64,000 nt of DNA from Pomacea canaliculata. Its lineage: Eukaryota; Mollusca; Gastropoda; Architaenioglossa; Ampullariidae. Position 1 is the stretch's first letter. The number at the start of each line of letters is the position of its first letter. Of the stretch, positions 48,901-61,400 are shown piece by piece. A model generated the notes under the pieces. The model searched no databases, was not told the DNA's origin, and worked only from the letters and a program-made list of their open reading frames with translations. The translations under genes and the position numbers were made by a program. The stretch is from the NCBI RefSeq assembly GCF_003073045.1, contig NC_037603.1, positions 16,622,192-16,686,191 of the forward strand, in the 5' to 3' direction.

Positions 48901-51900
48901 TGCGGGCTAAGTTCTGTTTTTCTAGTTATTATTTTTTAGTACTTGTTTTAATTAAGGGGCCTCCTCTAAAAGAACAGGAATAAACGATATTATTGCTTAT
49001 AATTAACCAGGTTTGGTGACCTTCATCCTCCTGTCTCTTGATGACCGCTTCTTGTACATCAGCAACTGGCTTCACGGTGACATTCGTCAGTACGACATCA
49101 CCGACACCAGCAATCCTAAACTAGTGGGGCAGGTTGTAATTAGACTTGTTCTTCTGCATCAGTGTGTGTGTGTGTGTTCGCGCGCGCGTTAAAAAAAAAA
49201 TAAATACAAGGAGTTTTTGTTTGCATCATTTTTGAACTTTTGCTGTGACTGGCTCCTAAATTTACTTTCATTACTGATTTTGTTGGGTTTTTTTTCCCTT
49301 CTAACAGTTGTTTGTTGGGGGGAATCTGTGCAAGGACCGGAACATCAAAGTTCTAGAGGACCCCGAGGGTATGATAGCGGTCAGTATCAGGCATTTATCT
49401 TCCTCTGACTAAAGATATAGAGCCGAACATATTTCAGAATTGCTATTAAAGTCACAAAGAGATGGCTGTCAAGTGAAGTGCCACCACTTCCTGTGCCTAT
49501 TTTTCTTTCTTTTTTTTATTTGTTTGTTTTCTGGGTGGATTTCTAGACCTTCGCGTCTCCCAAGACAAACTGCTATCATTTCAGACCCACACTGAGCCAC
49601 TGTACGTGAAAGGGCTGCGAATTGAGGGCGGTCCTCAGATGTTGCAGCTGAGTCTGGATGGGAAGCGTCTCTATGTTTGTAACTCCTTGCTGTCTGTTTG
49701 GGACCAACAGTTCTACCCAGAACTGCCCAAGTGAGCAACGTTTTTGTCATTTAATCATTTTACTTTACACAAGTATTTACTGAGGTTTGAGAAAAAAATG
49801 TTAGTAGTTGAAGAGATTGTTTGAAAGATTTTCTTTAAATTTTGATGTCCAAAGACAAATTACAGAGATGGTTGGAATTTAGAAATATGCGTTAGTTTAG
49901 TTTATTCCTTGTTACTCCTCGAGGAGCCGAGGGCCGTAAATACACACGATCCGATATATTTTATTAAAGCCATTATTTGACATTTCATGTTTCTCTTCCC
50001 CTTTTATGTCTGCCATCATTGTGTTTGCAATATAGCTGATATTATAAAAATTACAGCCTTCCTCATCACAAAGCCATACTGTCTGTACCAGCGAGGCACA
50101 TATCCCCCAGAGAGTGTGTGTGTGTTTGTATGAATTTAAGTTGCACAGCCCCCTCTCAAGATTGAGACAACGGAACCTTGTGGAAATCATGAAACAATTT
50201 CAAGTCAGTAGAAATTTTTATCGTTTTATAATTACGTTTACTAAACGTTTGGTGAATCAAGATAAATTTACAAACACTGCAGCATATTAGTGACCAGAAG
50301 ACCTCAACAGACCAGCTGTCATGTGACTGACGATTCTTTTTATGATGTGTGTGATCCACTGATCCAAGAATTTATCATCTCCCACAAATTTTCCTCTTCT
50401 GACGACTACAGTGGATGTTTTTTTTCTACCTTGAGCATCTCCCTGCTTCTACTGTACTGCTCCACTCCACCGGCTGAGTCTCACTCTGCTACAAGCATCA
50501 TAGAAGTCTGTATTGATGAAGTAAAAGAATAGATGGTAACAAACAAGCTTAAACTAATGATGGTAAAACAGAAACCCTCCTAAGTTCAAAAGAAGAAATC
50601 TATCTTCACTCGTTTGTCCATCAAGTCACATCAAGGTGGGCGAAACCAACATCAGGAATCTGGAATTCATTGTCACTGCAGACATGAATCTTGCTAAGCA
50701 AGTTACAGCTGTCTATCAGTCAATTATCATAGACAAGATACAGCTGTCAGTCTGCCTATTATGATAGACAAGTGACAGCTGTCGATCAGTCGGACTATTA
50801 TGATAGATTAGTTACAGCTGTCTGTCAGTCTGTCTATTATGAGCTACGCAAGATCAGCGCCATCCGTCACATTCTGTCTATGCGCGCTACCATCACTCTT
50901 GTCTGTTTTATCCAGACTTGATTACTGCAACTCCTTCCTTGCTGGCTGCCATCACAAACCTTTACAAACTCCAGAAAGTACAGAACTCTGCTGCACATTA
51001 AGAGCTCGGCCTTGCGTCCTAGCTAGACAACTCCGCTTCTCGTCGGATGATCGTCTCCGGACTCTTCCTGTCACCAAAACATCTCAGGCCACAGGATTTT
51101 TAGTTATTATGCAGCGAAACAATAGAACTTTCCATTTCCACCACCTACCCACTATTGAATCCTTTAAACGTGCACTGAAAACGCACCTCTTCCGTAACAT
51201 ACTCCTAACACCCTTTCCCACTTGGCTAGTCCTTTTTCACACCCTCCCTTTTGCAATATCATGTTACTCTCAGCTCTTGTTTTTGTTATTTCGTTCCTCT
51301 TTGTGTTATCTGTATTTGATTTTATGCTTCGTTAGTACAGCTGATGTTTCTTCTTTTATAGTTCATATGCTATTTATTTTCCTGTCCCTCGTATGCTGTC
51401 CATGTTTTGTTATTGTTCTTAAACGCTAAGAGTATATTCCGTAGGAGTGTGAATATGCGTTTAACAAATTTTGCATTTGTTATTATTACTACTGTTATTT
51501 TTCAGTCGTGAAAACCTCCATTATCCGACAGATTAGATGTATACCCCACAGTGAGGGCTTGTATAATTACTATGCTTGAAATCTTTTCGTGTCCGTTTCT
51601 GGCTTCCTCGAGTGTGCCACGTTTAGTTTTGGAATTCCGATGAAATCTCCAACGTAGCCATTACTCAACTGCGATTGCTTGTGGACTATTTTGGTGTTAC
51701 GTTGAGAAAAATGAAGCATTTGTATCTTGTAGCTTACAAGGCAGTGGAAGACACCTTATAAAAGAGATTTTTTTTTATTAGCTAGGGGTGGGGGGGATTG
51801 GTGTTTTACGCCGTGTCAGCAACTAAGGCTATATTACGGCAAGCAGCCAGCCCTGTAAACAGATGCCACGTTCAGAGAAAGAACAGCGTGCCCGAGACGA

Positions 51901-52819
51901 GAAATGAACTCTGGGCAGATAACCTTCACTGTATTGGTGACAGGCGCAGAGGCGCTAACCGTTGCGCCACCGGACCGCTTTTATTAGCTAAGACTGTCCT
52001 AAGATGCTTTAGGTCAGGAGGTGTGAATAAGGAATAAAGATAGTTGGTGGATAACTGAATGGGTAGGAGAAATGTTTTCCTGGGTCAAATTCCAAAGCAC
52101 CCCAAATGCCCAGAATAAGTTGGTTGGTTGGTTGAGTAGGAAAGTGCTTCAACCTTGTGGCGATTTTGCACTATGGGGGGAGGAAACCGACGCCCAGCCC
52201 TGTGGACAGGTGTGACATACATAGAGTGACGAGATCTGAACCCTGAGCCACTCACTCCAGTGGTGACAAGCGAGTGTTTAAAGCTTTTAACCACTGTACT
52301 ACCGGGCGCTCCTATTTGGCAGAACGTGGAGGGTTTGTATACGATAATCCGAGCCTCACGATCTCCCCGTCGATGGTGATGATAGTCGCTAATCGATTTT
52401 AAACGTGCATGACTACAATGGGCTCCCTGTAATTCGTCTTTTTTTTTGCTGGTTTAGTTCAACTTGCTTTTTCACTATTCCACCCCCTGCCAATCATTCA
52501 GAATTGTGTTTTTAAGTCCGTCTTCAGATTTTTTTTGGTCTTGATTTTGATTTGTACATTTGTTGAATATAAAATTACTACAGCCCCCAAACTACCATCC
52601 ATCCATCCACAAACACACACAGTAATCTCAATATTGTTTTGTCCTTGGCTGTACAGGAAAGGTAGCACTATGCTGCAAATCGATGTCAACACAGAGATGG
52701 GTGGACTGACCCTGAACCCCAACTTCTTGGTTGACTTTGGAGACGACCCAGACGGCCCCATGCTGGCTCATGAGATTCGTTATGATGGCGGTGACTGCAC
52801 CTCTGACATCTGGCTCTGA
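42954..52819 (+). CDS. SELENBP1: selenium-binding protein 1 / methanethiol oxidase
   Basis: Ten exons join in phase: 42954-43126, 46251-46436, 46931-47054, 47263-47445, 48210-48388, 48572-48650, 49011-49132, 49308-49368, 49547-49730 and 52657-52819. With the proposed 7-nt exon at 33246 the protein is 486 residues (human 472). Family landmarks are [104 protein letters not shown] and [17 protein letters not shown]. The C-terminus is [10 protein letters not shown]...[16 protein letters not shown]. By family knowledge it oxidises methanethiol to formaldehyde, H2O2 and H2S. The Cys of CSSC is encoded by TGC, so there is no selenocysteine. Introns carry a hAT, a CR1/L2 element, RTE remnants and two SINEs. 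Confidence 0.95.
43700..43996. mobile_element. hAT-type miniature element, 297 bp
   Basis: Ends are CAGGGCCGCCGAGAG and, inverted, CAGGCCTGACGAGAG. The 8-bp duplication GATGGCCC lies at 43692-43699 and 43997-44004. GC-rich arms flank an A-rich centre. It lies in a SELENBP1 intron. Confidence 0.92.
44210..45630 (+). mobile_element. CR1/L2-like retrotransposon with an intact RT frame
   Basis: An uninterrupted frame (ATG at 44254, stop at 45397-45399, 381 codons, open upstream to about 44210) covers the [82 protein letters not shown] (catalytic DD), [14 protein letters not shown] and [14 protein letters not shown]. The C-terminus is [20 protein letters not shown]. The 3' UTR ends AATAAAGTTAAATTGAATTG with ATTGA repeats to 45627. 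The endonuclease is missing, so the copy is 5'-truncated. It lies in a SELENBP1 intron in sense orientation. Confidence 0.9.
45880..46165 (+). mobile_element. RTE-like remnant with leader and tail fused
   Basis: GGGTAACCTGTCGGTCCCAA through GGCGCGTGTTGGCGAAAGCT resembles an RTE-type leader. It runs directly into AGGCGGAGGCAGCTGGCATG ACATGGTCCCAACTGGAAAGG and CACTGGGGGTGAA, which matches 17960-18066 of the RTE copy. All coding sequence between is gone. It ends about 85 bases before a SELENBP1 exon. Confidence 0.6.
49887..49935 (-). repeat. solo 3' tail of an RTE-like element
   Basis: GTTTAGTTTATTCCTTGTTA CTCCTCGAGGAGC corresponds to TTTAGTTTATTCCTTGTTGC TCCTTTGAGGAAC at the 3' end of the copy at 13095. 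Only about 45 bases are recognisable. Confidence 0.6.
50470..51500 (+). mobile_element. degenerate CR1-like retrotransposon 3' part
   Basis: Broken frames read [74 protein letters not shown] and [12 protein letters not shown]. These are in the order expected for the RT C-terminal half. The 3' UTR ends TAGGAGTGTGAATATGCGTT, ACAAATTTTGCATTTGTTAT and TATTACTA. Frameshifts are numerous and a minisatellite interrupts it at 50702-50843. It lies in the last SELENBP1 intron. Confidence 0.82.
50702..50843 (+). repeat. minisatellite of 35-39 bp units inside an RT remnant
   Basis: Four units share ACAGCTGTC, CAGTC and TATTATGATAGA. The starts lie near 50702, 50737, 50772 and 50811. The unit corresponds to the RT segment (Q)VTAVxQSxYY, which normally occurs once before ELRKIS. 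Confidence 0.85.
51785..51978 (-). mobile_element. full-length tRNA-derived SINE with 12-bp target duplication
   Basis: Same family as 24526-24718, with about 90% identity by eye and the same orientation. The minus strand starts GCGGTCCGGTGGCGCAACGG and ends in ACACCAATCCCCCC. TTTTATTAGCTA flanks it at 51773-51784 and 51979-51990. Confidence 0.92.
52125..52318 (-). mobile_element. tRNA-derived SINE, second family
   Basis: The minus strand starts AGCGCCCGGTAGTACAGTGG TTAAAAGC (box A). GGGTTCAGATCTCGTCACTC (box B) lies about 60 bases on. CACCTGTCCACAGGGCTGGG, TTTCCTCCCCCC and AAGGTTGAAGCACTTTC follow, with a (CCAA)n tail (GGTTGGTTGGTTG on plus). It resembles 17155-17305. A clean target duplication was not seen. 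Confidence 0.75.
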
Positions 52820-54125
52820 GCTTCTTGTATCTCATGCTTGTACTTCATGTTCACTGAAATATCTACTGGCTTATTATTATTTGTAAGACTTTAATAGTTT
52901 ATTTTATGCCAGTGATCCTTGAAATAAGTTTACTTTTGCATGACTTTTTTCACTTTATTAATCTTTCAGTATGGATAGACACAGTGTATCACAAATATTT
53001 TTAAGAAAAGTTTCCATATTGTTTAATTCCATTTCTTTACAACAGAGCATGTTTGTGCAAAATAATCACAATGCCTCACCATTATTCCATAAGAAACTAG
53101 GGAAAGAAAATCTTGACCAAAATATGAAATTTCACATACATACACAACCTGCTGTGCAATTCCATATCTGTACAAGTATATATTTTAATCTTAAAACCGA
53201 TAATCTTAAACCCAGAAACCATGTGCCCTTTTTTCTGATTTCAAAGCAAACAAAAAGCTATTTTGTGCTGTACAATATTACCTAGAACCAAACTTATGAC
53301 CACAAAACAGTCCACCCCTTGCTTGTATATTTTCTTTGCAAGTCTTGCATAGCTAGTAGTCTAAATAGCTCTCTTGTTTCTTGCTCCCTTCTGAATATAA
53401 TAAAAAAAAAACATGAAAGTATATAGTACACAGTTTGCTTGAAAGGTTGATTTTAAAACAAAATGAATATCTATAGAGAAATTCTTTAGTTTTTGTTACA
53501 TTCCTGCAGCACATCTGGAAAATATTCAAAAGCATAAGAATGCAGATAAATAAATTTACATTAATTTACCCACAAAAACTCACCATATGGTATGGTGTAC
53601 AATACATCTTTCCTCCTTTTCATTAGTAAATAAAATATCTTATTGTCTTTCTCCAAAAGTATTAGTATTGATACTGCTGCTTTGCACTTGGATTGAATAA
53701 ACATTGAAAATTCACCTGGATGTAGATGTCTTTTTTAGTTGTGAAATGCAAGTCCAAATTATGTAATACCTTGGAAGTACAGAATAAACTAGTTTGACCA
53801 CTGTCAATATTATCAAACCTGCCTTCACAATGCACATTCACTTCCAAATAAAAGATTGCTGAATGCTTCAGGTGGTTTGTCTTCAAGTCTTCTACTAAGT
53901 AGTATTTTTATTCTCCTTCCCCAGCAAAACCCATAAAGATAATGAAAACACTTTGCCCTATTTCAAAACGCAATGATTGCTTTCACACAAATTCAAATAC
54001 ACTTGTAAAAAAACCAGCATTTAACAATGTCAATGCACATCAGAACCTAGTACTATTGACCCTATTTACTAGGTTTTGATCTAATTGTTTCCCCCACATA
54101 CCCCGTTCTTCTCTGTTTTAGACCC
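52820..54125. other. SELENBP1 3' UTR and convergent intergenic DNA
   Basis: AT-rich and without exons. AATAAA at 53399-53404, followed by an A run, is a candidate SELENBP1 poly(A) signal, though several other AT-rich hexamers are possible. Confidence 0.4.
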
Positions 54126-54340
54126 TATGCAATAATAATAAATGCAAAGTTTGTAAAGCGCATACTCACATTCCTAAGGAGCATATGAACTACAAACAAG
54201 CAAAAAACATGAACTACAAAAGAATAACAACAGTACCAATGATGAAAACGCAAAGAGGAACCAAGTAACAAGGACTGAGAGCATAGTGATTCTGCAAAAG
54301 ATGAGCAGGAATATAGGAATAACAAAATGGAAGCTGGTAG
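54126..54340 (-). mobile_element. CR1-like element 3' tail
   Basis: On the minus strand the end reads AGGAATGTGAGTATGCGCTT, ACAAACTTTGCATTTATTAT and TATTGC, as at 51446-51496. The preceding frame (FVVHVFCLFVVHMLLRN) echoes the UTR-derived [15 protein letters not shown] of that copy. Confidence 0.65.
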
Positions 54341-54355
54341 TTTAAAGCTCTAGGA

Positions 54356-54812
54356 CAGTGATGCCCAACCTTTTTCAGCCTGCGGGCCATATCCATTTCG
54401 GACAGCCGTGTCGCGGGCCATATCCATTTCGGACAGCCGTGTCGCGGGCCACTTCACCACAAAAATACAAAAAGGGAAAAAAAATAGAGCAGATACCATT
54501 TTTTATTAGAAACAAGTTGTACTTGCCATTAATTATGTAGTAATTAGTGGGATATTTGAAGTTGTTTTCCCGAAACCAACTTCTGAATGTCCGGCCTCAT
54601 CGTAGAGACACCAAGTCGGAGCACTGAATCGAAATGTTCGTCCATGGAAAAAAAGATTGGGAAACGCCCCTACGTGGGAATAAATACTTCTTCTTCCCTA
54701 TTTTTTCGTTTTTTAAGGTCTTCTTTTATTACTAACATGCCGATTTCCTGCACTGTGGGCAGAAGTTTCGCGGGCCGGATATGGCCCGCGGGCCGTAGGT
54801 TGTGCATCCCTG
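54356..54812. mobile_element. hAT-type miniature element, 457 bp, with internal duplication
   Basis: Ends are CAGTGATGCCCAACCTTTTT and, inverted, CAGGGATGCACAACCTACGG. The 8-bp duplication CTCTAGGA lies at 54348-54355 and 54813-54820. A 31-bp block (GGGCCATATCCATTTCGGAC and following) is repeated perfectly at 54384-54414 and 54415-54445. No transposase is recognisable. Confidence 0.92.
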
Positions 54813-54820
54813 CTCTAGGA

Positions 54821-55396
54821 AAATGTAGTACTCTCCCCCCACAACACGCACATTTGAACCATGAACGTTTAACTGCACTGGGAGTGGCGTTACTGCAGAA
54901 GATATTTCCAGAATAAGAATGTCTTTAATGTCCTTTAAGCTTCTACAGTGTGTCAATAAGCAATTATTGTATACAAATCTAGTACCAAAAAAAAAAAAAA
55001 AAAATTTAACATAGTAATCAAGGAATAAAGAAAAAAAGGCATAATGAAGAGTAGGTCATTTTCACTCCTTACTAGTCTTTTTTGGATGGTCTGATCACTT
55101 ACACTTCACATCTTTATGATACAGTTCGTGGAGACTGGGTAGGTAGAGGATGGATCACAGGATGTACAATATCACATCAAAGAGCGGAGAATCAATTCTC
55201 TGCTCACAAAACAAATTATTGCTGCTTGAATCATCAATGCTAATCACTAAGGATTATAGATTCTGAATCATCAATGGAGGACAGAATGATTCTAAAATAA
55301 GGTGAGCAGCTGTCACAAGATTTCGATGTTTAACAATTTTGTAACATACATCAAAATATTGATATGCCTGTCATACTTTTCAAAGTTTTACTCATG
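54821..55396. other. intergenic spacer
   Basis: Nothing is recognised except a poly-A run near 54988-55003 that may end a retroposed fragment. Confidence 0.35.
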
Positions 55397-55398
55397 TA

Positions 55399-56251
55399 CA
55401 GTGATACCTCGGTTCTCGAACGCCTTGACTTTCGACCAAATCGGTATTCGACCAGGAAATTCAAGAAAATTTTGTCTTGGAATCCGAACAAATATTTGGA
55501 ACTCGAACATCCGAACGTCCGAGATGAGCCGAGTTGAGCCGAACGGCGTTCATTCGGCCCAGCGCGCCTTGCTTGCGTCATCAGTGTGGGTGCAGAGAGA
55601 GAGAGTCATGAAATGTGTGCAAAATGGGCAGAAATCACAAATTTTGTTGAACAACATCACCCTGATAAAGTGGTAGCAAATAGAGCAGTTAACATTTTTA
55701 ATGACAATGTTATGTCCACTTTCCGCAAAATTTTGCAAAGGAGAAAAAAACAGCAAACAATTGACAAATTCTTCCGTAAAGAAATCAGACAAGCAACTGC
55801 AGAGCAAGATTCTGATTCTCCTCAGCAAAAGATACAGAGAACAGAAACACCCGAAGAGCAGTTACCCTCTGTTTTTATTGAAGAGGACTCCCCTTCAAAA
55901 CAATAACCATCCCCCTACCCTCCTTCCTCCACATTCATTCCCTCCTGCCATAAAGTTTGGTACAGGTACAGTAAATGAAACACAATTTACTGTACTGTAC
56001 AGTACATTTTATTTATTTTTTTTTTTTTTTGCTTTAATAAATACACTTTTATTTCTTATTTCTTGCTGAGACACATGTTTTTCTACATATTATATACAAA
56101 TTAGGCCAGTAAATAGGCATTTTCTGGGGCTTGGAACGAATTAATACAGTTTCAATTATTGCCTATGGGTTTCATTGCTTCGGTTCTCGAACAATTTGGT
56201 TCTCGACCGTCCTCCCGGAACGAATTATGTTCGAGAACCGAGGTATCACTG
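55399..56251 (+). mobile_element. Tigger/pogo-like element, copy B (853 bp)
   Basis: Same termini (CAGTGATACCTCGGTTCTCG) as copy A at 30157. TA lies on each side (55397-55398, 56252-56253). It has the same residual transposase C-terminal frame (to 55906) ending EEDSPSKQ. Only small differences from copy A are visible: a shorter GAGAGA region, a few single bases and a longer T-run near 56020. Confidence 0.92.
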
Positions 56252-56253
56252 TA

Positions 56254-58420
56254 TATGCAAGTCACTTATCGCACACATCATATTTTTATAATTTTTTTTT
56301 CTTTCTTTTGTATTCATAAGATCATGCCTGACAAAAATCTAGGTTTTCAGCAATTTTAAAGTGGGCTGTTTTATCCCTGATCAGTTTCAAACCCTTTCAC
56401 ATCTTTATAAACTTGCCCAGAATTACATTGGAGTAATATGAATAACTTTATCTAACAGCAGTCTTTTTGTAAACTTCAAAATATATTTGATATAATGTTA
56501 ACTTGCTCATTAAAGAATGTGTCCCACACCAGTGTCATAACTATTTATGCTATGCAGAAATAATTTTGAATGTGCTACAGCATGTGTGATCCAGATCTCA
56601 CGTATCTGCAATCTTGCAACATGTAATGTCTAAACATAGAATTAAATGCAACATCACATGTCTGTCATATGAAAAAAAAAAAGCTTTAGACTATTGGCAC
56701 AAATGTTTCTCTCACTTATGATAAACATGCTTACAAAGCAGAAGCACACAAGATGTCATGCAAAACCTGGGCATTTCAAGAGGTACAGTGTTGTAGCAGC
56801 AGCACCCACCTTGAAAATTAAAATAATGAATAAAAAGTTGGACTACAGTCATTCTGATTTTGAAAATCTTTAAACAAACATTCACTTCTGAGGACATTTA
56901 GATGATTTGGGGGGACTAAATCTTGATGGCAATGATCAGGAATTGCAACGATTATTAGTTTTCAGAAACCTCTGGACCAATGTGCAAAGGTAAAAAAATA
57001 AGATTATATGTGTCAACAGAGCCTTTCATTTACACGGATGATCTTTCAGTAAGTGGCTGAAACAAAGTGGGGAGGAGGGAAGATTCACAGACCAAGGTCA
57101 ACCACACAGACATCAGGATACATTACTATTATCTGTTAATTAGACATATCTGTGTACAGAAGTGACATCACAAGACGAGAGTGCATTCTGTGTGTGGTGA
57201 TGCTTGCAGGCATGCATCTCAATGCTTTCTCAAACTCCACCCCATTAGACTTTCTTGTTTCTTTAGCCACTAGTCTTCAGCAGTTACAATAAAGACACAA
57301 AGACAATTTTCACTAGGATAGCTATAGTCAATGAACGTCTGAATAAATTGTGTTGGTATCTCCATAATTCTGTCAGTGTGTATAAATATGCCAATTGCTA
57401 ACATCTTATATGGATATTCAGGTACATGAAATTCAAACATTTAAAAAAGAAATTATAAAAAAGAACTGAAAGTGACGACATAGCAGATGGAACTAAAAGT
57501 GAAGTTCAAACTTTGCAGAAATCAACTGTTCCTTCATCATTCCTTCCTGAAAAGGCACTTTCTCTCAAATTTAAATTATATCAAGCATCTCAAATGACCT
57601 TTCCAAAGAATATTTTGGACACACAAATAGAACGAATAGATCATGTAATTTCTTGAATGATCTCCTTCTGTTTAGTTTGGAAGTAGGCAATAGTAGAGTT
57701 CCCTATCTTTTAGCTTGATCTGCAGTTTACTGTGCATAAAACGTTTGACTCTTCATATATTTTACAAATTCTTGATCTATAAAGAGTTGATAAAAATCTA
57801 CAGGTTTACAGTCAGCAAGTTCAGCAAGTTCATCAAGCTGTGTGAGGTAATGAAATTCCGTGAAGAAAAGTGGTGAAGAGTTTTGCTCTATTCACTTTTG
57901 AGACCATTCTCAGCAGAGTCAGAAAGATCCTCTTCAATGTTATTAAAAACTCTACAGCTGGATGCTTGAGATTTGGGGAAATTTTCATGTTGCTTTCACT
58001 ATAACTATTTTCCATAGCCATGTGCTCACCTACAATTTTTTTTTCCTCATTTGCTGCCAATTCTCCTTGTCAGAATCAAAAAGAACAAGATCTTAGAGAT
58101 CAGAAATCTAAATCACTTAAATCTGCATTTTCTGTGACAGAATTGCTTGCTCCATACTGCTAAGATGTCTTTTTTTTTAAAGGGGTGGGAGGACAGAGAT
58201 CGTTAGCTGACATCCTATTCATCAGTTATGGGATACACATAGTTGGAAATGTTAAAGTAAAGCTATAACAGCATTTCCACACATTTATGTACAAAAATTA
58301 ATATATATTGTATATAACATAGGTATATACTGTGTTACGTAAAGTCAAGCAAAGTGGCACACATTCTTCTCACTTTCTTCTTGAAGAAGTAAATATTTAG
58401 TTAATAGCAGAGCTGAGGAA
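56254..58420. other. ALG9 3' UTR and intergenic DNA
   Basis: AT-rich, with no supported exon or repeat termini. Part should be the ALG9 3' UTR; no single poly(A) signal stands out. Confidence 0.4.
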
Positions 58421-61400
58421 TTATAATTTTGTATGCTTCACAGATTTTTTTGTGCGTGTTGTTTTTAGAATGTTGTAGTCAGCATAATGACAGTGCGCTG
58501 CTGACACAAATGGAATGTAGAATGCCCGCAGCAATCGATGAGATCTGCAGAAAAGACATTTCTTTTTTTTAAAGAAAAAAAAAGAGAAATATAATTTTTG
58601 AGCTTTTAAAAATCTTGACAGACATCACGATATGCATCAAAATTTGTTTGCATTAACTAAATTATCTGAAAGTTTTTCGCTTATACTGCATTATTACAAA
58701 TATATACATAAGTCCAACTTTTGAGAAAAGCAGTTCAGCAAACTCTTTCCTTCTTTCAATAAGTACTTATTTATGACCATGATGTGCAGTGAATTAAGAA
58801 AACCATTAATGTTTCATGCACAAAAAGAAAATGCTGACCTCCCAGCATCCAGAAAGGGAGCACTTGCCACCACTGTCCAGTCTTCCAAAGCTGCATACCG
58901 TGGCTCTAAACTGCTTTCAGTTGGCACATCAAGGTCAACAAGATAATGACATCGGCTGATGTCAATCTAAACAAAGACAGAAATAAGATAGATTACAAAC
59001 AACGACAAGACTGCTGAACTGAAACACTATGGATAACAAGACTAACAAACACAACATAAACATTGTCATAATCATCATCAAGTCCTGCCAAATTTGTTTG
59101 CACATGGAGCAAGATCTTTCACTTCTCTTTGCCCTTGATTAACTTAACTGCACCACGGCTGATTTATGGCCTCCTCTGTTCCTGCTTTTCACCATGTCTG
59201 CCTTTGTTCAGACCCTCTTGAGTTTTTCCTTCGTGTGTCAAAAAAAAAAAAAAAAGACTTTTAAAAAATGAATCACCTTCTCAACTCAGGAATGATAAAA
59301 AAAAGGTATTATGTTTACTTTTCATGTGAAGGTATTCAACCCCACCCCCCAACAAAGCACCCCAAAGTTTATAAGCAGGAATGGAGGAAGCTGCTTCAGT
59401 AAGCATGCTGCCAACAACACTCTCACCTGTGCAGTAAAAAAATTATAGTTCAACCAACACTGTGTTAGCTACAATCAGACTAATACATCCAACAAAAATG
59501 ATAACAGGATTAACAAACTAAACATAACAAAAGTGTGGAAAATGTCACTGCTAACACTCAAAAACATCAGTGTTACAAAACATGACAGTAAATGTTCAAA
59601 CTAATATACCCAATCAACAGGAACATGTCGTGAATAACATGTTACAATGGTAAGACTGTAAAACTGACAGAATAAATAACAAGTGTTTTTAAGCATTTAC
59701 CAGTCATGGCCAAGCTCAAGTGAACTATATAAGTATTCCCTTCTGTGTCAGTGCAGTCAACAAACAATAATCATGCCAGTTTTTACTTACATATCTTGAT
59801 GGTTCCTCCTTGTTAAGATCATTCATGTTTGATGGAATAAGTCGTGTTCCATTAGGCCAAGGTTCATAAGCTTTTGGCAGAAGACCCTTGAACTCTGACT
59901 TGATAAACTGCAAGTGCCACCTGACAAGGAACTAGATCTGTACTATTCTGTTCAAATTTAAGGACACATGTAATATCTGCGTGTGTGTGTTTGAAATACA
60001 AAATACAAATAATCTTCACATACAAAAAAAATATATAAGAAGTACTGATAAGTATCATGTAATCAACCATAAAGATTTAGAAGATAACAATAAAAGACAC
60101 CAAAACTTGTGTACTATTACCTCTTATATGTCAGGCAATAATTAAAACAAAAAATAATATAAGATCACCTATCAGATGGAAGGAAGAAATTGCTGGGGAA
60201 CCGATACCAATCCTTTCCCATGCAGATATTGACATGCTTGTCAAAAGGTAATGTATGCACTTTGGGATCATTGGCCACTTTGTGAAGTTCCACAAAAATG
60301 TCCATGGATGCATGATAACCTATGGAAAAATAAACAGGCAGGAATCTATACCATAAAAGTAGCTAGTGATTACTATTGCTCCTGCCTAGAATATTGTTTT
60401 ATTTTTGGCAGATCAAATGATAACAGAAAAAAATTAGGACATTGAAAGTTTTACTGGTGCTTTCACTTACTCCCACTCTCTGTGAAGAAATGTCCCACAG
60501 ACAGCAACTAACCTTGGTACAGGGCCACTGAGCGTGACAAGCACAGCAAAGAGAAGAGAATGCCAGTGAAGATGGAGATGATATTACTGCTTTCTGTGTA
60601 GCGAGCACGTACAGCCTCCGGCATTATATAACTCCACAATTTCTGCATGTTAAAAATACACATTCAAGTAGCTTTTGACAAGGCGATTTATGTCAAACTT
60701 TATGTAGGTGGCTTTTCATTAGTGACAAGCTTTGATGGTGTACTATCTCCACAAGAATCAATTGTCATTGTGATAACATTAAAAAAAAAAAATAAAGTAA
60801 GTGGAAGTGGTAAACATACATCTGTATTGCTGCACAAATAATAAAACAGTGAACTTCATAAGTATGAGTAACCATTAACCTCTCTGTTCTTATATGTTTA
60901 TTGTGAAAGGAGACAGATCATCAAAATGTTTGGCATGACAGAATGAAAGAAATGTTTTTGAGGGAGAAATAACTCACCTGTACAATGTCAACAAACACTG
61001 CACCACCCAGTGCGAAAAAAGGATAGATTGGGAACAGGAATCTTTCTTCCTGCAACCAACACACAGGAACACCTATGCATTGTGCTCACTGATTTAAGCA
61101 CATATTTTACATCCTAAATAAATCAAAATATTATATGCAAATACACATAAATATTGTGAGGAGAGTTTTACTTTAATAATCATCTCCCATTACAGTGCTA
61201 GCATTTTCTTTTACAAGTGTCTTTGTATACCATGACTTATTTGTGAGAAGTATAGTTTCTTCCTCTTATCATCCTATGTCAAAGTCTGCAAAGCAACAAA
61301 GGGAAAAAAAAATGTATTAAAAACTGTTCATGTTCCCACAGTGCAGATTACCTTGTGTGGACGAGTAAAAAAGATCAAAATCCAGATGTACATGGGTGCC

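Noticed and set aside
43010..52819. Selenocysteine in the selenium-binding protein
   Set aside because: No in-frame TGA within the spliced reading frame; the key cysteines use TGC/TGT.
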